DNA of 64,000 bases, from positions 124,168-188,167 of the forward strand of contig NZ_AXAI01000014.1 in the NCBI RefSeq assembly GCF_000472425.1, written 5' to 3'. Below are positions 26,441 through 35,479 of this stretch, one piece after another. The stretch comes from Bradyrhizobium sp. Tv2a-2 (GTDB taxonomy: Bacteria; Pseudomonadota; Alphaproteobacteria; Rhizobiales; Xanthobacteraceae). The notes under the pieces are model-generated. The model was not told where the DNA came from and did not search any database. It saw only the letters and a program-made list of their open reading frames with translations. The position numbers were made by a program, and so were the translations under genes. How positions within the stretch are numbered: position 1 is the first letter of the stretch; every line of letters starts with the position of its first letter.

Positions 26441-27199
26441 TCACGCGAGGTAGCCGGACACGCCGTCCCACAACAGCTTCAACGCCGTCACGACCAGCAA
26501 CCCATAGCAGGCCCGATAAATTTGACGCTGGTCGAGCGCGCCGTGCAGCCGCCAACCCAGCCACACGCCGCCGGGAATGGCGAGCACGCAGACGGCCATC
26601 AATTCCCAGACGCCAGCAGTCGGTCTCACCAGCAAGAGCCACGGCACCGCCTTGGTCGCATTCCCCACCGTGAAGAACAGGCTTGTCGTTCCCGCATAGA
26701 TGTCCTTGCTGAGGCCGAGCGGCAGCAGATACATCGCGAGCGGCGGTCCGCCCGAATGCGCCACCATGGTCGTGATTCCCGAGGCGAGACCGGCACCAAT
26801 CGCCTTCGGCGTCGAACGCGGCTGGATCGCAACCTCCGCACCTGCGGCAAGCCATAGGCCGACAAAGATCAGGGTGATCATCGCCATCAGGATCGCAATG
26901 GCGCGATGGTCGAGGAAGCGGAACACCAGATAGCCGAAGCCGATGCCGATCACGAGCCCCGGCAGGAGCAGCACGAGGTCCGGCTTCGACCATGTCGAGG
27001 GCTTCCAGTAGCGCAGCGCGAACAGGTCCATCGCGATAAACAACGGTGCCAGCAGACCGCCGGCGGTGACCGGGTCCATGACGATCGACAACAACGGAAT
27101 GCCGACGATGGAGAACCCGCCGCCGAACGCTCCCTTCATGAAGCAGATCAGGAAAACGCCGGCAAAGGCGACCAGGATGGTAGCGACCGTCAGCTCCAT
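26441..27199 (-). CDS. TauE/SafE family membrane protein (sulfite/organosulfonate exporter type)
   Basis: 252 aa with about eight hydrophobic segments and the duplicated family pattern (FAGVFLICFMKGAFGGGFSI and, in the second half, GITTMVAHSGGPPLAMYLLP). The family moves sulfite, sulfonates or related anions across the inner membrane; the substrate is not known here. Its start (ATG at 27199, or the overlapping GTG at 27202) overlaps the stop of the DUF1127 gene, so the two are coupled. The divergent MocR regulator is the likely controller. Confidence 0.88.
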   Translation of the reverse strand: MELTVATILVAFAGVFLICFMKGAFGGGFSIVGIPLLSIVMDPVTAGGLLAPLFIAMDLFALRYWKPSTWSKPDLVLLLPGLVIGIGFGYLVFRFLDHRAIAILMAMITLIFVGLWLAAGAEVAIQPRSTPKAIGAGLASGITTMVAHSGGPPLAMYLLPLGLSKDIYAGTTSLFFTVGNATKAVPWLLLVRPTAGVWELMAVCVLAIPGGVWLGWRLHGALDQRQIYRACYGLLVVTALKLLWDGVSGYLA

Positions 27200-27444
27200 C
27201 ACATCCTCCCGCGATTGCGAAGGGTGACGAACCCGTAGACCGCCGCCTTAATCCGGGACCGCTCGAGGCCGATATCCCGCAATGCGCGGTCGTCGAGTTC
27301 GCCGAGATTTGCGATGGCAGACCGACGGAAGAAATAGCCCGCAATCCCGTCGCGACCGGCATTGAGCAGTCGGGAAAATCCGCCGGGCTTCTTCGTGATC
27401 GCAAATCGGGTGATGGTTGAAAGCGTTAAAAGCCTTACGAACAT
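27199..27444 (-). CDS. DUF1127 domain protein
   Basis: 81 aa. The C-terminal half contains the DUF1127 signature, here FFRRSAIANLGELDDRALRD followed by IGLERSRI. Arg-rich DUF1127 proteins in alphaproteobacteria can be RNA-binding or associated with phosphate and stress regulation. It is the first gene of a two-gene unit with the TauE-type exporter (stop/start overlap) and divergent from the MocR gene. Confidence 0.82.
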   Translation of the reverse strand: MFVRLLTLSTITRFAITKKPGGFSRLLNAGRDGIAGYFFRRSAIANLGELDDRALRDIGLERSRIKAAVYGFVTLRNRGRM

Positions 27445-27542
27445 GACTGGTCTCCAAGGGTTGACCCGAGGCAAAGCGAGGCCGCCGGCGCAAACGCTCG
27501 TCGAGCGGGCCGCATGCCGATGACCGCAGAAACCCGCGGTCC

Positions 27543-27619
27543 CGGTACAATCGGGTTGATACAGACATGATGATCCGGTACATACATCGGTGCAATTAAA
27601 ACATTGCCCTCGGTGCAAT
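27543..27619. promoter_or_regulatory. Direct-repeat operator array for the MocR regulator
   Basis: Four related 9-mers in the same orientation: CGGTACAAT (27543), CGGTACATA (27576), CGGTGCAAT (27588) and CGGTGCAAT (27611). The last two sit in identical 10-mers TCGGTGCAAT 23 bp apart, and the last ends one base before the MocR ATG. MocR/PdxR proteins are known to bind direct repeats; this position implies autoregulation and control of the divergent DUF1127-TauE unit. Confidence 0.65.
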
Positions 27620-27620
27620 A

Positions 27621-28964
27621 ATGCCGAAGTCCGAATATCTGAAGCTCGCCGACGCGATCGCCGCGGAGATCTCCGACGGTACGCTCAAGCCGGGCCACCG
27701 CCTGCCGCCCCAGCGCAACTTTGCCTATGAGCGCAAGATTGCCGTCTCGACGGCGGGTCGCGTCTACGCCGAGCTGTTGCGTCGTGGCCTTGTCGTCGGC
27801 GAAGTCGGCCGCGGCACCTTCATTTCCGGCGATGCCAAGCGCGGAGCCGGGGCGCCAAGCGAGCCGCGCGGCATCCGGATCGACCTCGAGTTCAATTACC
27901 CGATGCGTCCCGACCAGACCGCGCTGATCGCAAAAAGCCTGGACGGATTGGAAAAACCCGCGGCGCTCGATACCGCATTGAGATGGGCGACCAGCACTGG
28001 AACGCCCACGCTCCGAAGCACTGCGGCCGCGCATCTGTCGCTCGGGGCATGGTCGCCCACCCCGGAGCAGCTGGTGTTTGCAGGCAACGGACGGCAGAGC
28101 ATTGCCGCCGCGCTCGCCGCAGTCGTGCCGACCGGCGGCCGCTGCGGCGTCGAGGCTTTGACCTATCCCTTCATCAAGGGCATCGCCGCCAGGCTTGGCA
28201 TTTCGCTGGTGCCGCTGGCGATGGACGAGGACGGCGTGAGGCCTGACTTCGTGCAAAAGGCGCACCGTGAAGCCCATCTCTCGGCGATCTACATTCAGCC
28301 GGCGATTCAAAATCCTTTGGGTATGACGATGTCCCCGGCGCGGCGGGCCGACATCCTGCGCGTCGTCGAAAAGCTCAACCTTCTGATCATCGAGGACAAT
28401 GTCTATGGCTTCTTCGACGATCAGCCGCCGCTTGCCGCGCTTGCGCCTGATGCCTGCATCGTCATCGACAGCCTCTCCAAGAGAGTCGCGCCGGGGCTTT
28501 CGCTGGGCTTCATCGTGCCTCCGCAGCGGCTGCGTGAAAGTGTGATGGCCTCGGTGCGATCAGGCGGATGGACCGCATTAGGCTATGCTTTTGCGGCCGC
28601 GCAGCGGATGATGAGCGACGGCACTGTTGCCGAGCTTACGGCACTAAGACGCAAGGATGCGCGCGCTCGTCAGAAGCTGGCGGTCGGCCGTCTTTCGGGT
28701 TTAGAAATCCAGACCAACGAAAAATGCTATCATCTGTGGTTGACGCTGCCGGCGCACTGGCGCTCACAGAGTTTCGTGGCGGCAGCGGCCAGGCGCGACA
28801 TCGCATTGACGCCCTCAACGGCCTTCGCCGTCACACCTGGCCATGCTCCGAACGCCGTCAGGCTGGCGCTGGCGGCTCCGACCATGGACCAGCTCGATAG
28901 CGGCCTTATCACACTGGCGGCGATGCTGAATACCCGGGAGGACGATGTCGATTCAACGGAATGA
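27621..28964 (+). CDS. MocR-type regulator: GntR winged helix fused to aminotransferase domain
   Basis: 447 aa. Residues 1-70 form a GntR winged helix (LKPGHRLPPQRNFAYERKIA, then VSTAGRVYAELLRRGLVVGE, GRGTF). Residues ~90-440 are a fold-type I aminotransferase, with YIQPAIQNPLG and the PLP lysine in DSLSKRVAPG (about residue 288). MocR proteins use bound PLP to sense amino compounds. It is divergent from DUF1127/TauE, and repeated operators fill the region up to its own start codon, where no Shine-Dalgarno sequence is visible. Confidence 0.92.
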   Translation: MPKSEYLKLADAIAAEISDGTLKPGHRLPPQRNFAYERKIAVSTAGRVYAELLRRGLVVGEVGRGTFISGDAKRGAGAPSEPRGIRIDLEFNYPMRPDQTALIAKSLDGLEKPAALDTALRWATSTGTPTLRSTAAAHLSLGAWSPTPEQLVFAGNGRQSIAAALAAVVPTGGRCGVEALTYPFIKGIAARLGISLVPLAMDEDGVRPDFVQKAHREAHLSAIYIQPAIQNPLGMTMSPARRADILRVVEKLNLLIIEDNVYGFFDDQPPLAALAPDACIVIDSLSKRVAPGLSLGFIVPPQRLRESVMASVRSGGWTALGYAFAAAQRMMSDGTVAELTALRRKDARARQKLAVGRLSGLEIQTNEKCYHLWLTLPAHWRSQSFVAAAARRDIALTPSTAFAVTPGHAPNAVRLALAAPTMDQLDSGLITLAAMLNTREDDVDSTE

Positions 28965-29139
28965 GCAATGCGCAAACCTTGATTGCAGGATGGAACCGGG
29001 CAACTTCTGCCCTTGGCCCTTCCGACATGGAGTTTTGGAGGCCGCTGTTTGCAAAATTCGGCGGCAGCCAACCTGCTCGTCGTGTTCGTAGGCCTGCTAT
29101 CGGTTCCACGCACGAAGGGACGACCATGCCTTCACACCT

Positions 29140-29283
29140 TCAGTTGAGATATCTGCGCAACTTCTTGATTATCTCCTGCAGGCCTTTCGCGTATTCCTCG
29201 ATTACCCGCAGAGCCTCCTCTGAGCGCGAAGCAATGGGCGCTGACGCTTCCTTCTCCGGGTACGCTTGATTGGGCGAGTTCAT
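29140..29283 (-). CDS. Small helical protein, 47 aa
   Basis: MNSPNQAYPEKEASAPIASR begins a 47-aa protein whose second half (EEALRVIEEYAKGLQEIIKK) is a strongly amphipathic helix with a basic end. The ATG at 29283 has GGGGA about 8 nt upstream. No known domain. The regular helix pattern and ribosome site favour a real gene; function unknown. The sequence on each side (28965-29139, 29284-29493) shows nothing else. Confidence 0.5.
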   Translation of the reverse strand: MNSPNQAYPEKEASAPIASRSEEALRVIEEYAKGLQEIIKKLRRYLN

Positions 29284-29493
29284 GGCTAACGGTCCCCGGA
29301 GAACCAGAAGGGGGCGTTGAGATAGATCAAACCAATTGCGAGTTCGGCACGAGGAGTGGACTAAGCTGCCTATCCAGGTGCACCCTCTCACTGCCCGAGC
29401 GGGCCTAGGGATTTCTGCCCTTGGCAGTAACGTTGGCCCAGCCTCAAGAGCGCTCAGTGAAGACCTCGGCGAGCCCCGAATGGCGCTGATGCG

Positions 29494-29745
29494 TTAAAGT
29501 TTGGATTTGTCCTGTCGGGTCACAGGACGCCACTCGTCAGCCTGAAAACCGTTCTTACGATCCGCCCAATATTTCGCAGGCGGCACGGTGAGCCGGAGTG
29601 CGACTTCGCTAGAGCCATCGAAAAGCTCAAGCACATGGCCGCAAATGCGACAGCGAAACACGCCCTGCGTTCCTGGTCGCGTCGTTAGTTCGATGCGACG
29701 GTATGCAGCATTGCACTTGGGACAAATGACGTCTGACTTGCGCAT
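29494..29745 (-). CDS. Small zinc-ribbon protein
   Basis: 83 aa. Two CxxC pairs, CPKC (about residues 8-11) and CRIC (about 32-35), about 20 residues apart form a treble-clef/zinc-ribbon unit like those of rubredoxin-type small regulators (similar in layout to MJ0042-type domains). No membrane segment or signal peptide. Probably a metal-binding protein of unknown role; isolated from its neighbours. Confidence 0.65.
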   Translation of the reverse strand: MRKSDVICPKCNAAYRRIELTTRPGTQGVFRCRICGHVLELFDGSSEVALRLTVPPAKYWADRKNGFQADEWRPVTRQDKSKL

Positions 29746-30098
29746 AAGCCGCAGGCTAGCATCACTTTCCCCGTAATTCTACGGACAACGCTGCTCCAGC
29801 ATCGGATTGTCATAGGTCAGAATATTTCGATTGCTAAGCTCGTCCTGCCAACTGCCGGCCGCTGTCGCTGGGCAGGGCAATTGCAAGTGGTTGGCAGGGG
29901 CCGCCCAATTTCAGCGCATCCGGCGGCCCCAACTTTCCGTCAGGTACTTCCAAGCGAGACCATATGGCGTGCCTCTCATAAAACACCGTTTGCTACTGCG
30001 ACGAAATCGTCCTGAAGTACACAGGCGCTTACTTCGCTGCACCAGCGCATAGTGAGCATTGGCGCGCCTCCGTAGGCCCAGCCCAGATGCACTCATTG
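29746..30098. other. Intergenic region, nothing recognised
   Basis: 353 bp without a convincing gene, repeat or hairpin on either strand. Confidence 0.5.
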
Positions 30099-30371
30099 CT
30101 ACTGAGAGGCTTTCACGGCTGCCTCCTGGCGAGCGCGCACGGCGATCAATTCGTTCTTGATCTTCGACTGTTCGTCGGTCGTCATCAGCATTTGATGACT
30201 TTGGGGCAGATCTTCGACCGGCAAATAAGGCCTTATTTTCGAAGACGTCGACATCTCATCCCGCGCGGACATCAATGATGAGCCGGTGATCGAGGTTGCA
30301 CAGCCGGCGAGCGAGATTGTCAACAAGAGTGCCACTGTCGCCGCGGCCGCCCTTATCCAAGTGGACCTCAT
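30099..30371 (-). CDS. Small lipoprotein
   Basis: 90 aa. The N terminus MRSTWIRAAAATVALLLTIS runs into a lipobox LAGC (Cys ~24), so it should be lipid-anchored after signal peptidase II. The mature ~66 residues are hydrophilic with a charged helical C terminus (SKIKNELIAVRARQEAAVKA). No known domain. Probably a cell-envelope protein of unknown function. Confidence 0.65.
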   Translation of the reverse strand: MRSTWIRAAAATVALLLTISLAGCATSITGSSLMSARDEMSTSSKIRPYLPVEDLPQSHQMLMTTDEQSKIKNELIAVRARQEAAVKASQ

Positions 30372-30611
30372 TCATGCGGTATTTCGCGTGCATGAGGGTC
30401 AATTGTGACCGTCGGTCACGGAACCAGGGGGATGGTTTAGTTGGAGTAAACAGCCTGCCTTACGCGTTTAACGCCGGAGCCGGCAGGCATGTGTCGCCAG
30501 CCGCTGGCGGGCGCTGTTTGCGGGACCGAAGGGCGCGCGCCCTCCGCATTTAGGCCGTGATGTACCGGCTAAAATTGCGGGTTGTTCCCGATTCGACCGG
30601 GAGGCCGTTTG

Positions 30612-30734
30612 ATGAAAGCTTTTACTGCCGCATTGATCGCCGTGGCCATCCTTTATCTTGCCGACTCCCAGTACAATGATGGCCGCTACACTCAGGTCTT
30701 ACAGCAGGCAGTGACGAGCCTGTTGCCTGGCTAG
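30612..30734 (+). CDS. 40-aa protein with N-terminal hydrophobic segment
   Basis: ATG at 30612 with GGGAGG 8 nt upstream. The product is MKAFTAALIAVAILYLADSQ then YNDGRYTQVLQQAVTSLLPG. One hydrophobic segment near the N terminus followed by a short polar tail; it may be a membrane-anchored or exported micropeptide. I have an impression of similar short proteins in Bradyrhizobium but cannot confirm it here. The strong ribosome site is the main support. Confidence 0.6.
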   Translation: MKAFTAALIAVAILYLADSQYNDGRYTQVLQQAVTSLLPG

Positions 30735-31116
30735 TGGGAGGCGGCGCGCGACCGAAGTCCCGTGCACTCTGTTCTTGCGATGGAGTTTTGAACCGCTTGT
30801 CCGCAGGTTTTCCACAAGCATCGGCGGCTCGGCACATAGCCCCCGCCGAAGGTGTGCCGAGCCTAGCCATGCCAGCGCGCTGGCCGATACCGGCCGGCCA
30901 ACGTCAATCATGTCAGCAATGTGGCCCAGGCCGCTATAGTGTGGTGGCAACAGTGCTCGCGGAAAGATAAGCCGCGGTCCTGTTGCAATCGACGGTGCCG
31001 CTTTCCCGCATATCGCCCGTGGCACTTCCGCTCGCCACTCGCCCTAGCGGCGGCGTCGCCGTTGCAATATTAGCAAGTTTCCGAACTCTCTATTCTCGCG
31101 CAATGCTCGCCAGTAC
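30735..31116. other. Intergenic region, nothing recognised
   Basis: 382 bp without a supported gene; short open frames here lack ribosome sites and protein-like composition. Confidence 0.4.
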
Positions 31117-31389
31117 CTAAGCAGTGATCTTCTCGGCCGACTCTTCCAACAACGCCCCAAGCATTGTGTTGCAGGCTCCCGCGGCGTCCTGGAAAGTGTT
31201 GAACGGTGAGCCGATGACCTCGACTGCGCCCGTGCGCGAATAGAGCGGCCGCCACGATGCAAGAAAGCCATGGCACCCGTGGAAGCCGGGACCGCTCGGA
31301 CTGGCAAACGTGATAACGAATGAAATGTCGGCGCTGCTCGCGCTCCATACGTCCATGTCCGAAACGGCCTGGTGGAATTGCAGAGACAT
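31117..31389 (-). CDS. Hypothetical protein, 90 aa
   Basis: From the ATG at 31389: MSLQFHQAVSDMDVWSASSA begins a compact, mixed alpha/beta-looking protein with a balanced composition (FHGCHGFLASWRPLYSR in the middle). No signal peptide or known motif. The amino-acid composition is more protein-like than the surrounding frames. Function unknown. Confidence 0.5.
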   Translation of the reverse strand: MSLQFHQAVSDMDVWSASSADISFVITFASPSGPGFHGCHGFLASWRPLYSRTGAVEVIGSPFNTFQDAAGACNTMLGALLEESAEKITA

Positions 31390-31483
31390 ACGCGTCAACT
31401 CTACTGATCTTCAACGATAGCCCGCGGAAACGAGTTCCCCCTGGACCTGCACAGGACCCGCAATTTCGGTCCGAGCTTTCGGT

Positions 31484-31669
31484 TCACGCCTGCCAGCGGC
31501 GTCGGATTAAGGCTGTCATCCGCTTCTGAAAACTTCCGATTTCTCGGAGCGCATTGTCCCGCTCCGCGCCAGCAGGAAGGTGTTGCGCCGTGTGCCATAG
31601 GCTCGCCTGCAATCGGACAATCTCTTTCAGTCCTTCGACATCGGGTAGTCGTACCGTGCAATCGCTCAA
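31484..31669 (-). CDS. Hypothetical protein, 61 aa
   Basis: A 61-aa, largely helical protein starting MSDCTVRLPDVEGLKEIVRL and ending RMTALIRRRWQA. Composition looks coding, but no motif, signal peptide or clear ribosome site was seen. Low-confidence gene; function unknown. Confidence 0.4.
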   Translation of the reverse strand: MSDCTVRLPDVEGLKEIVRLQASLWHTAQHLPAGAERDNALREIGSFQKRMTALIRRRWQA

Positions 31670-31959
31670 TAGTCCGTCCTTCAGAATTGGATCAAAAGCA
31701 CCAGATTACCGCTCTGGAGCACGAGCAATTAAGCCATATGCAAGTGACAGTTGCACGACAACAGCGCGGGATTGATATGGCCCTATTGCCCCGCACTGAT
31801 CACGAAACCAGGCGGTAGTGCACAGGGCCGGCGCGGCCTTCTTTCATTCCTGAGCGAATTTGGAGCTTTCAAAAGTATTCGCAATTGGAATCGCGCCTTC
31901 GACGACGGTAACCACCGCTGCGAACGTGCCGGACGAGATAATAGTCAGCCGCTCCACTT

Positions 31960-32463
31960 TTACTTGGACATCTTGCTTTCGAATTTCGCAAGCCGCCAGC
32001 GAACGAAATCGTCGGCCCCCGGACCGGCTTGCGGACGAACATCCCGCCGGCGAACAACCTCTCCCGATTTTTCGTCGACAAGGGCAAGCCTGACCGGCCG
32101 GCCGCTGTTTCGATTGATAAATCTTAGCGGCGGTCCCTCGTCTCCAGCGATCTGCCACTTGTCACCGACTTGGGCCAATGCCTGGATCACGAGAATCATA
32201 TCCGCCCCCTTGCCGGTGAGCGCATATTCGTAGCGATCTGGCTTCGTCTGATACAGCCGGCGCTCGATCAGCTCGTTTTCCTCGAGGTGCTTGAGGCGAT
32301 CGGACAGCGTCGCGTGCGTAACGCCGGTCGATTTCTGCAAGTCATCGTAGCGGCAAAGCCCAAGGCCGAGATCGCGCAAGATCAGCATCGCCCAGCGGTC
32401 GCCAACGGCGTCCAGAACGCCGGCAATCGAGCACACCATCCCGTCAAAACTTTTTGATCGCAC
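31960..32463 (-). CDS. HxlR family transcriptional regulator
   Basis: 167 aa from a GTG at 32463 (reading SKSFDGMVCSIAGVLDAVGD), preceded by GAGG about 11 nt upstream. The winged-helix core GDRWAMLILRDLGLGLCRYD followed by DLQKSTGVTHATLSDRLKHL is typical HxlR/MarR-like. The C-terminal ~70 residues form an extra domain. It is divergent from the molybdenum-hydroxylase operon, with two palindromes between them, and is the obvious candidate to control that operon and itself. Confidence 0.85.
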   Translation of the reverse strand: MRSKSFDGMVCSIAGVLDAVGDRWAMLILRDLGLGLCRYDDLQKSTGVTHATLSDRLKHLEENELIERRLYQTKPDRYEYALTGKGADMILVIQALAQVGDKWQIAGDEGPPLRFINRNSGRPVRLALVDEKSGEVVRRRDVRPQAGPGADDFVRWRLAKFESKMSK

Positions 32464-32495
32464 CGATTCCGTCCTCGCAAACAGCTCTAATCCTT

Positions 32496-32514
32496 GGAGC
32501 AATTTAATTGCTCC
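32496..32514. promoter_or_regulatory. Palindrome near hxlR promoter
   Basis: GGAGCAATTTAATTGCTCC: perfect 9-bp arms around one base, 33 bp upstream of the hxlR GTG. Candidate operator. Confidence 0.5.
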
Positions 32515-32542
32515 GGGGGCCGCACAAAACCATTGTCTATCT

Positions 32543-32563
32543 TAACTCTTATTATTAGAGTTA
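32543..32563. promoter_or_regulatory. Palindrome near coxS-like promoter, likely HxlR operator
   Basis: 7-bp arms TAACTCT and AGAGTTA around a 7-bp AT-only centre. Length and layout suit an HxlR dimer. It lies 59 bp upstream of the iron-sulfur subunit gene. Confidence 0.5.
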
Positions 32564-32621
32564 CAATGGCGAAATCGAAGATGGACGGCACGGCGCAGTC
32601 TACGAACTACGAGGAGGAAGC

Positions 32622-33104
32622 ATGAGTGAGGTGGAGAAACGTCACGTCGTGACGCTCGAGATCAACGGCGTGCGCCGCAACGCCGAAGTCGAGCCACGCA
32701 AGCTCCTGGTGCACCTGATCCGCGAGGATTTTGGCCTGACCGGCACGCATGTCGGCTGTGACACCTCGCAATGCGGCGCGTGCACGGTAGAACTCGACGG
32801 ACAGGCGATAAAATCATGCACGGTACTGGCAGTGATGGCTGACGGCGCCTCGATCACGACGATCGAGGGAGTGTCGCCGGTGGCATCGAGGTTAGATGCG
32901 GTACAGACCGCGTTTCATGAGCATCACGCACTGCAATGCGGTTTCTGCACGCCGGGCATGGTCATGAGCGTGCGCCAGCTGCTGCGTGATCATCCTGATG
33001 CCAATGAGGACGACATCCGCCACGGCATTGCCGGCAATATCTGCCGCTGCACCGGCTATCACAACATCGTCCGTGCGGTCGAATCCCTCGTCGCGAAAGA
33101 CTGA
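32622..33104 (+). CDS. [2Fe-2S] small subunit of a molybdenum hydroxylase (CoxS type)
   Basis: 160 aa; GAGGAGG lies 6 nt before the ATG. It has the plant-ferredoxin cluster (HVGCDTSQCGACTVELDG) and the C-terminal cluster (CGFCTPGM and NICRCTGYHNIV), the usual four-Cys plus four-Cys arrangement. It passes electrons from the molybdenum centre to the FAD subunit. It is first in a three-gene S-L-M operon with a 5-bp gap to the large subunit. Confidence 0.93.
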   Translation: MSEVEKRHVVTLEINGVRRNAEVEPRKLLVHLIREDFGLTGTHVGCDTSQCGACTVELDGQAIKSCTVLAVMADGASITTIEGVSPVASRLDAVQTAFHEHHALQCGFCTPGMVMSVRQLLRDHPDANEDDIRHGIAGNICRCTGYHNIVRAVESLVAKD

Positions 33105-33109
33105 TCGCC

Positions 33110-35479
33110 ATGAACGCTCCGCTGCCTCCTTACGTCGGCCAGCCCGTCAAGCGACGGGAGGATTTCAAATTCCTCACGGGAAAGGGCCGCTATGTCGACG
33201 ACATCAAGCTCCCCGGCATGCTCTACATGGCCATCGCACGATCGCCCCATGCGCATGCCATCATCAAAAACGTCGACCTCGGCCCGGCCAGAGCCTCGCC
33301 AGGCGTTCGCCTTGTGCTCGCGGGCAAAGATCTTGACGGCAGGATCGGCCCGATCGTTCCGAACTGGATCATCCCAGGCTCAAGGGTGCCCTTCCGTCCG
33401 GTGATCGCGATCGATCGCGTGCGCTTTGTCGGAGAGTGCGTGGCGCTGGTCGTCGCAGAAACGCTGGCGCAGGCTTACGACGCCGTTGACCTGATTGATG
33501 TCGAATATGGGGTGCTGCCCGCAGTCACGGACGAGACGGCCGCCATCCGCGACGACGCACCGCAGCTGCACGAGAACGTGGCCGGCAATGTCACGACCAT
33601 CTACAGGGTGCGCGGAGGCGACTATGCCAAGGCAGCGCAGGAGGCCGATCAGGTCATTCAACTGCGCATCGCTAACAATCGCCTGATCCCGACCTGCATG
33701 GAAACGCGCAGTGTGATCGCCGCGCCAGATCCGGATGATACGTTGACCGTCTACATGCCAAGCCAGGTACCGCACATGCACCGGCGGTGGATCGCCGAGA
33801 CGGTTGGCATCCCTGAACACCGGCTGCGCGTGGTCGCGCCCGACATTGGCGGCGGCTTCGGGGCCAAGATGCATCTCTATCCGGAGGAGCTGCTTTGTCC
33901 TTATCTTGCACGCGAGCTTGGCGTTCCCGTGAAGTGGTGGGAAAGCCGCTCCGAAAGCCACCAATCGACCAGCCACGGCCGCGCGCATACCGAGACGATC
34001 GAAGTCGCCATCAGGAATGACGGGACGATCCTCGGCATGAAAGTGGACACGCTCGGCAATGTAGGCGCCTACCTCTCCAACATGGCGACAGGCGGGCCGA
34101 CCGTGAATACGGTCAATTTCGGCACGGGCAACTACAAAATCGCAAACTACGAGGCGACGTCGCGCATCGTCGTCACCAACACAGTGCCGGTCGATGCCTA
34201 TCGCGGCTACGGCAGGCCCGAGGGCGCTTACATCGCCGAACGCGCCATCGACGCGGTCGCACGGCATCTGAACATCGACCAGGTCGAGATCAGGCGGAAG
34301 AATTTCATTCAGCGCACCGATTTCCCCTACCGCCCATATGGCAGCATGGGAACGATCTATGACACTGGGAACTATGACGGCCTGCTCGAGAAGGCGCTTG
34401 CCGCCTTCGACTATGAAGCGCGCTGCACTGAGCGCGAGGCCTTGCGGCGCCATGGCATCTATCGCGGCATCGGCGTCGCCGCCTACACTCACATGTGTGG
34501 CATGGCGCCGTCGCGCAGGCTTGCCATGAGCGGCTTTGATCGCGGTGGTTGGGAGAGCGCTCGCGTTGCGATCGATTCCAGCGGCCGCGCCACGGTCTAT
34601 TCGGGCTCCATGAGCCAGGGCCATGGCCACGTCACCTCGCTGTCGCAGATCGCGGCCGACGTCCTGCAGATCCCGATCGAGAATATCGACGTCATCCAGG
34701 GTGACACGCGACAGGTGCAGGCCGGCCACGGCACCTTCAACTCACGCTCGATGGCGGTTGGCGGCTCGAGCCTGCATGTCTGCTCGCAGCAGATCGTCGC
34801 GAAAGCGAAGAAGATCGCCGCAGGCATGCTGGAGGTCGACGAGAAGGACGTCGCCTATTCCGCCGGCCAATTCAGCGTGCCCGGCACAGACATCACGCCT
34901 CTCTCCTTCGCCAAGGTAGCGCGCATGGCCTATGTCGGCCACAAACTTCCGGATGGAGTCGCTCCCGGCCTCGACGAAACCGTGTTCTACGATCCGACCG
35001 GAATGAGCGCGCCGTCCGGTGTGCATCTTGCGTATGTCGAGGTCGACCCCGAGACCGGCATCGTGACCATTCTCGACTATGTCGCGGTCGACGACGTCGG
35101 CACGCTGATCAATCCGATGCTGGCGCAGGGCCAGATCCATGGCGGCGTGGTGCAGGGCATCGCGCAGGCGCTTTATGAAGAGGTCAGCTACGATCCCGAC
35201 AGCGGCCAGCTCCTGACCGGTTCTCTCTTGGACTACGCCGTGCCGCGTGCCGAGCATGTACCGAACATCACGTCCCTGTTCCAGGAAACGCCGTCGCCGA
35301 CGAATCCGATCGGCGTCAAGGGCATTGGCGAAAGCGGCTCGATCGCGGCTCCGCCGTGCATGGTCCATGCCGTGCTGGATGCGCTTGCGCCATTCGGCAT
35401 CACCCATCTCGACATGCCACTGACGCCGCCTCGCATCTGGGCGGCGGTGCAACGCGCGCGTAACGGAGCAAACCAATGA
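33110..35479 (+). CDS. Molybdenum-cofactor large subunit, CoxL/xanthine-dehydrogenase family
   Basis: 789 aa. The active-site loop AYRGYGRPE is at residues 363-371. True CO dehydrogenase (form I) has AYRCSFR and form II AYRGAGR, so this is not a CO dehydrogenase and should hydroxylate an organic substrate. The catalytic glutamate is at residue 741 in GIGESGSI, and MCD-cofactor motifs such as GGGFGAKM are present. No signal peptide. It overlaps the FAD-subunit gene by 4 bp. The substrate is unknown; N-heterocycles, purines or aldehydes are possible. Confidence 0.9.
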   Translation: MNAPLPPYVGQPVKRREDFKFLTGKGRYVDDIKLPGMLYMAIARSPHAHAIIKNVDLGPARASPGVRLVLAGKDLDGRIGPIVPNWIIPGSRVPFRPVIAIDRVRFVGECVALVVAETLAQAYDAVDLIDVEYGVLPAVTDETAAIRDDAPQLHENVAGNVTTIYRVRGGDYAKAAQEADQVIQLRIANNRLIPTCMETRSVIAAPDPDDTLTVYMPSQVPHMHRRWIAETVGIPEHRLRVVAPDIGGGFGAKMHLYPEELLCPYLARELGVPVKWWESRSESHQSTSHGRAHTETIEVAIRNDGTILGMKVDTLGNVGAYLSNMATGGPTVNTVNFGTGNYKIANYEATSRIVVTNTVPVDAYRGYGRPEGAYIAERAIDAVARHLNIDQVEIRRKNFIQRTDFPYRPYGSMGTIYDTGNYDGLLEKALAAFDYEARCTEREALRRHGIYRGIGVAAYTHMCGMAPSRRLAMSGFDRGGWESARVAIDSSGRATVYSGSMSQGHGHVTSLSQIAADVLQIPIENIDVIQGDTRQVQAGHGTFNSRSMAVGGSSLHVCSQQIVAKAKKIAAGMLEVDEKDVAYSAGQFSVPGTDITPLSFAKVARMAYVGHKLPDGVAPGLDETVFYDPTGMSAPSGVHLAYVEVDPETGIVTILDYVAVDDVGTLINPMLAQGQIHGGVVQGIAQALYEEVSYDPDSGQLLTGSLLDYAVPRAEHVPNITSLFQETPSPTNPIGVKGIGESGSIAAPPCMVHAVLDALAPFGITHLDMPLTPPRIWAAVQRARNGANQ

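Noticed and set aside
33110..35479. Aerobic CO dehydrogenase large subunit
   Set aside because: The active-site loop is AYRGYGR rather than AYRCSFR (form I) or AYRGAGR (form II), so CO oxidation is not supported.
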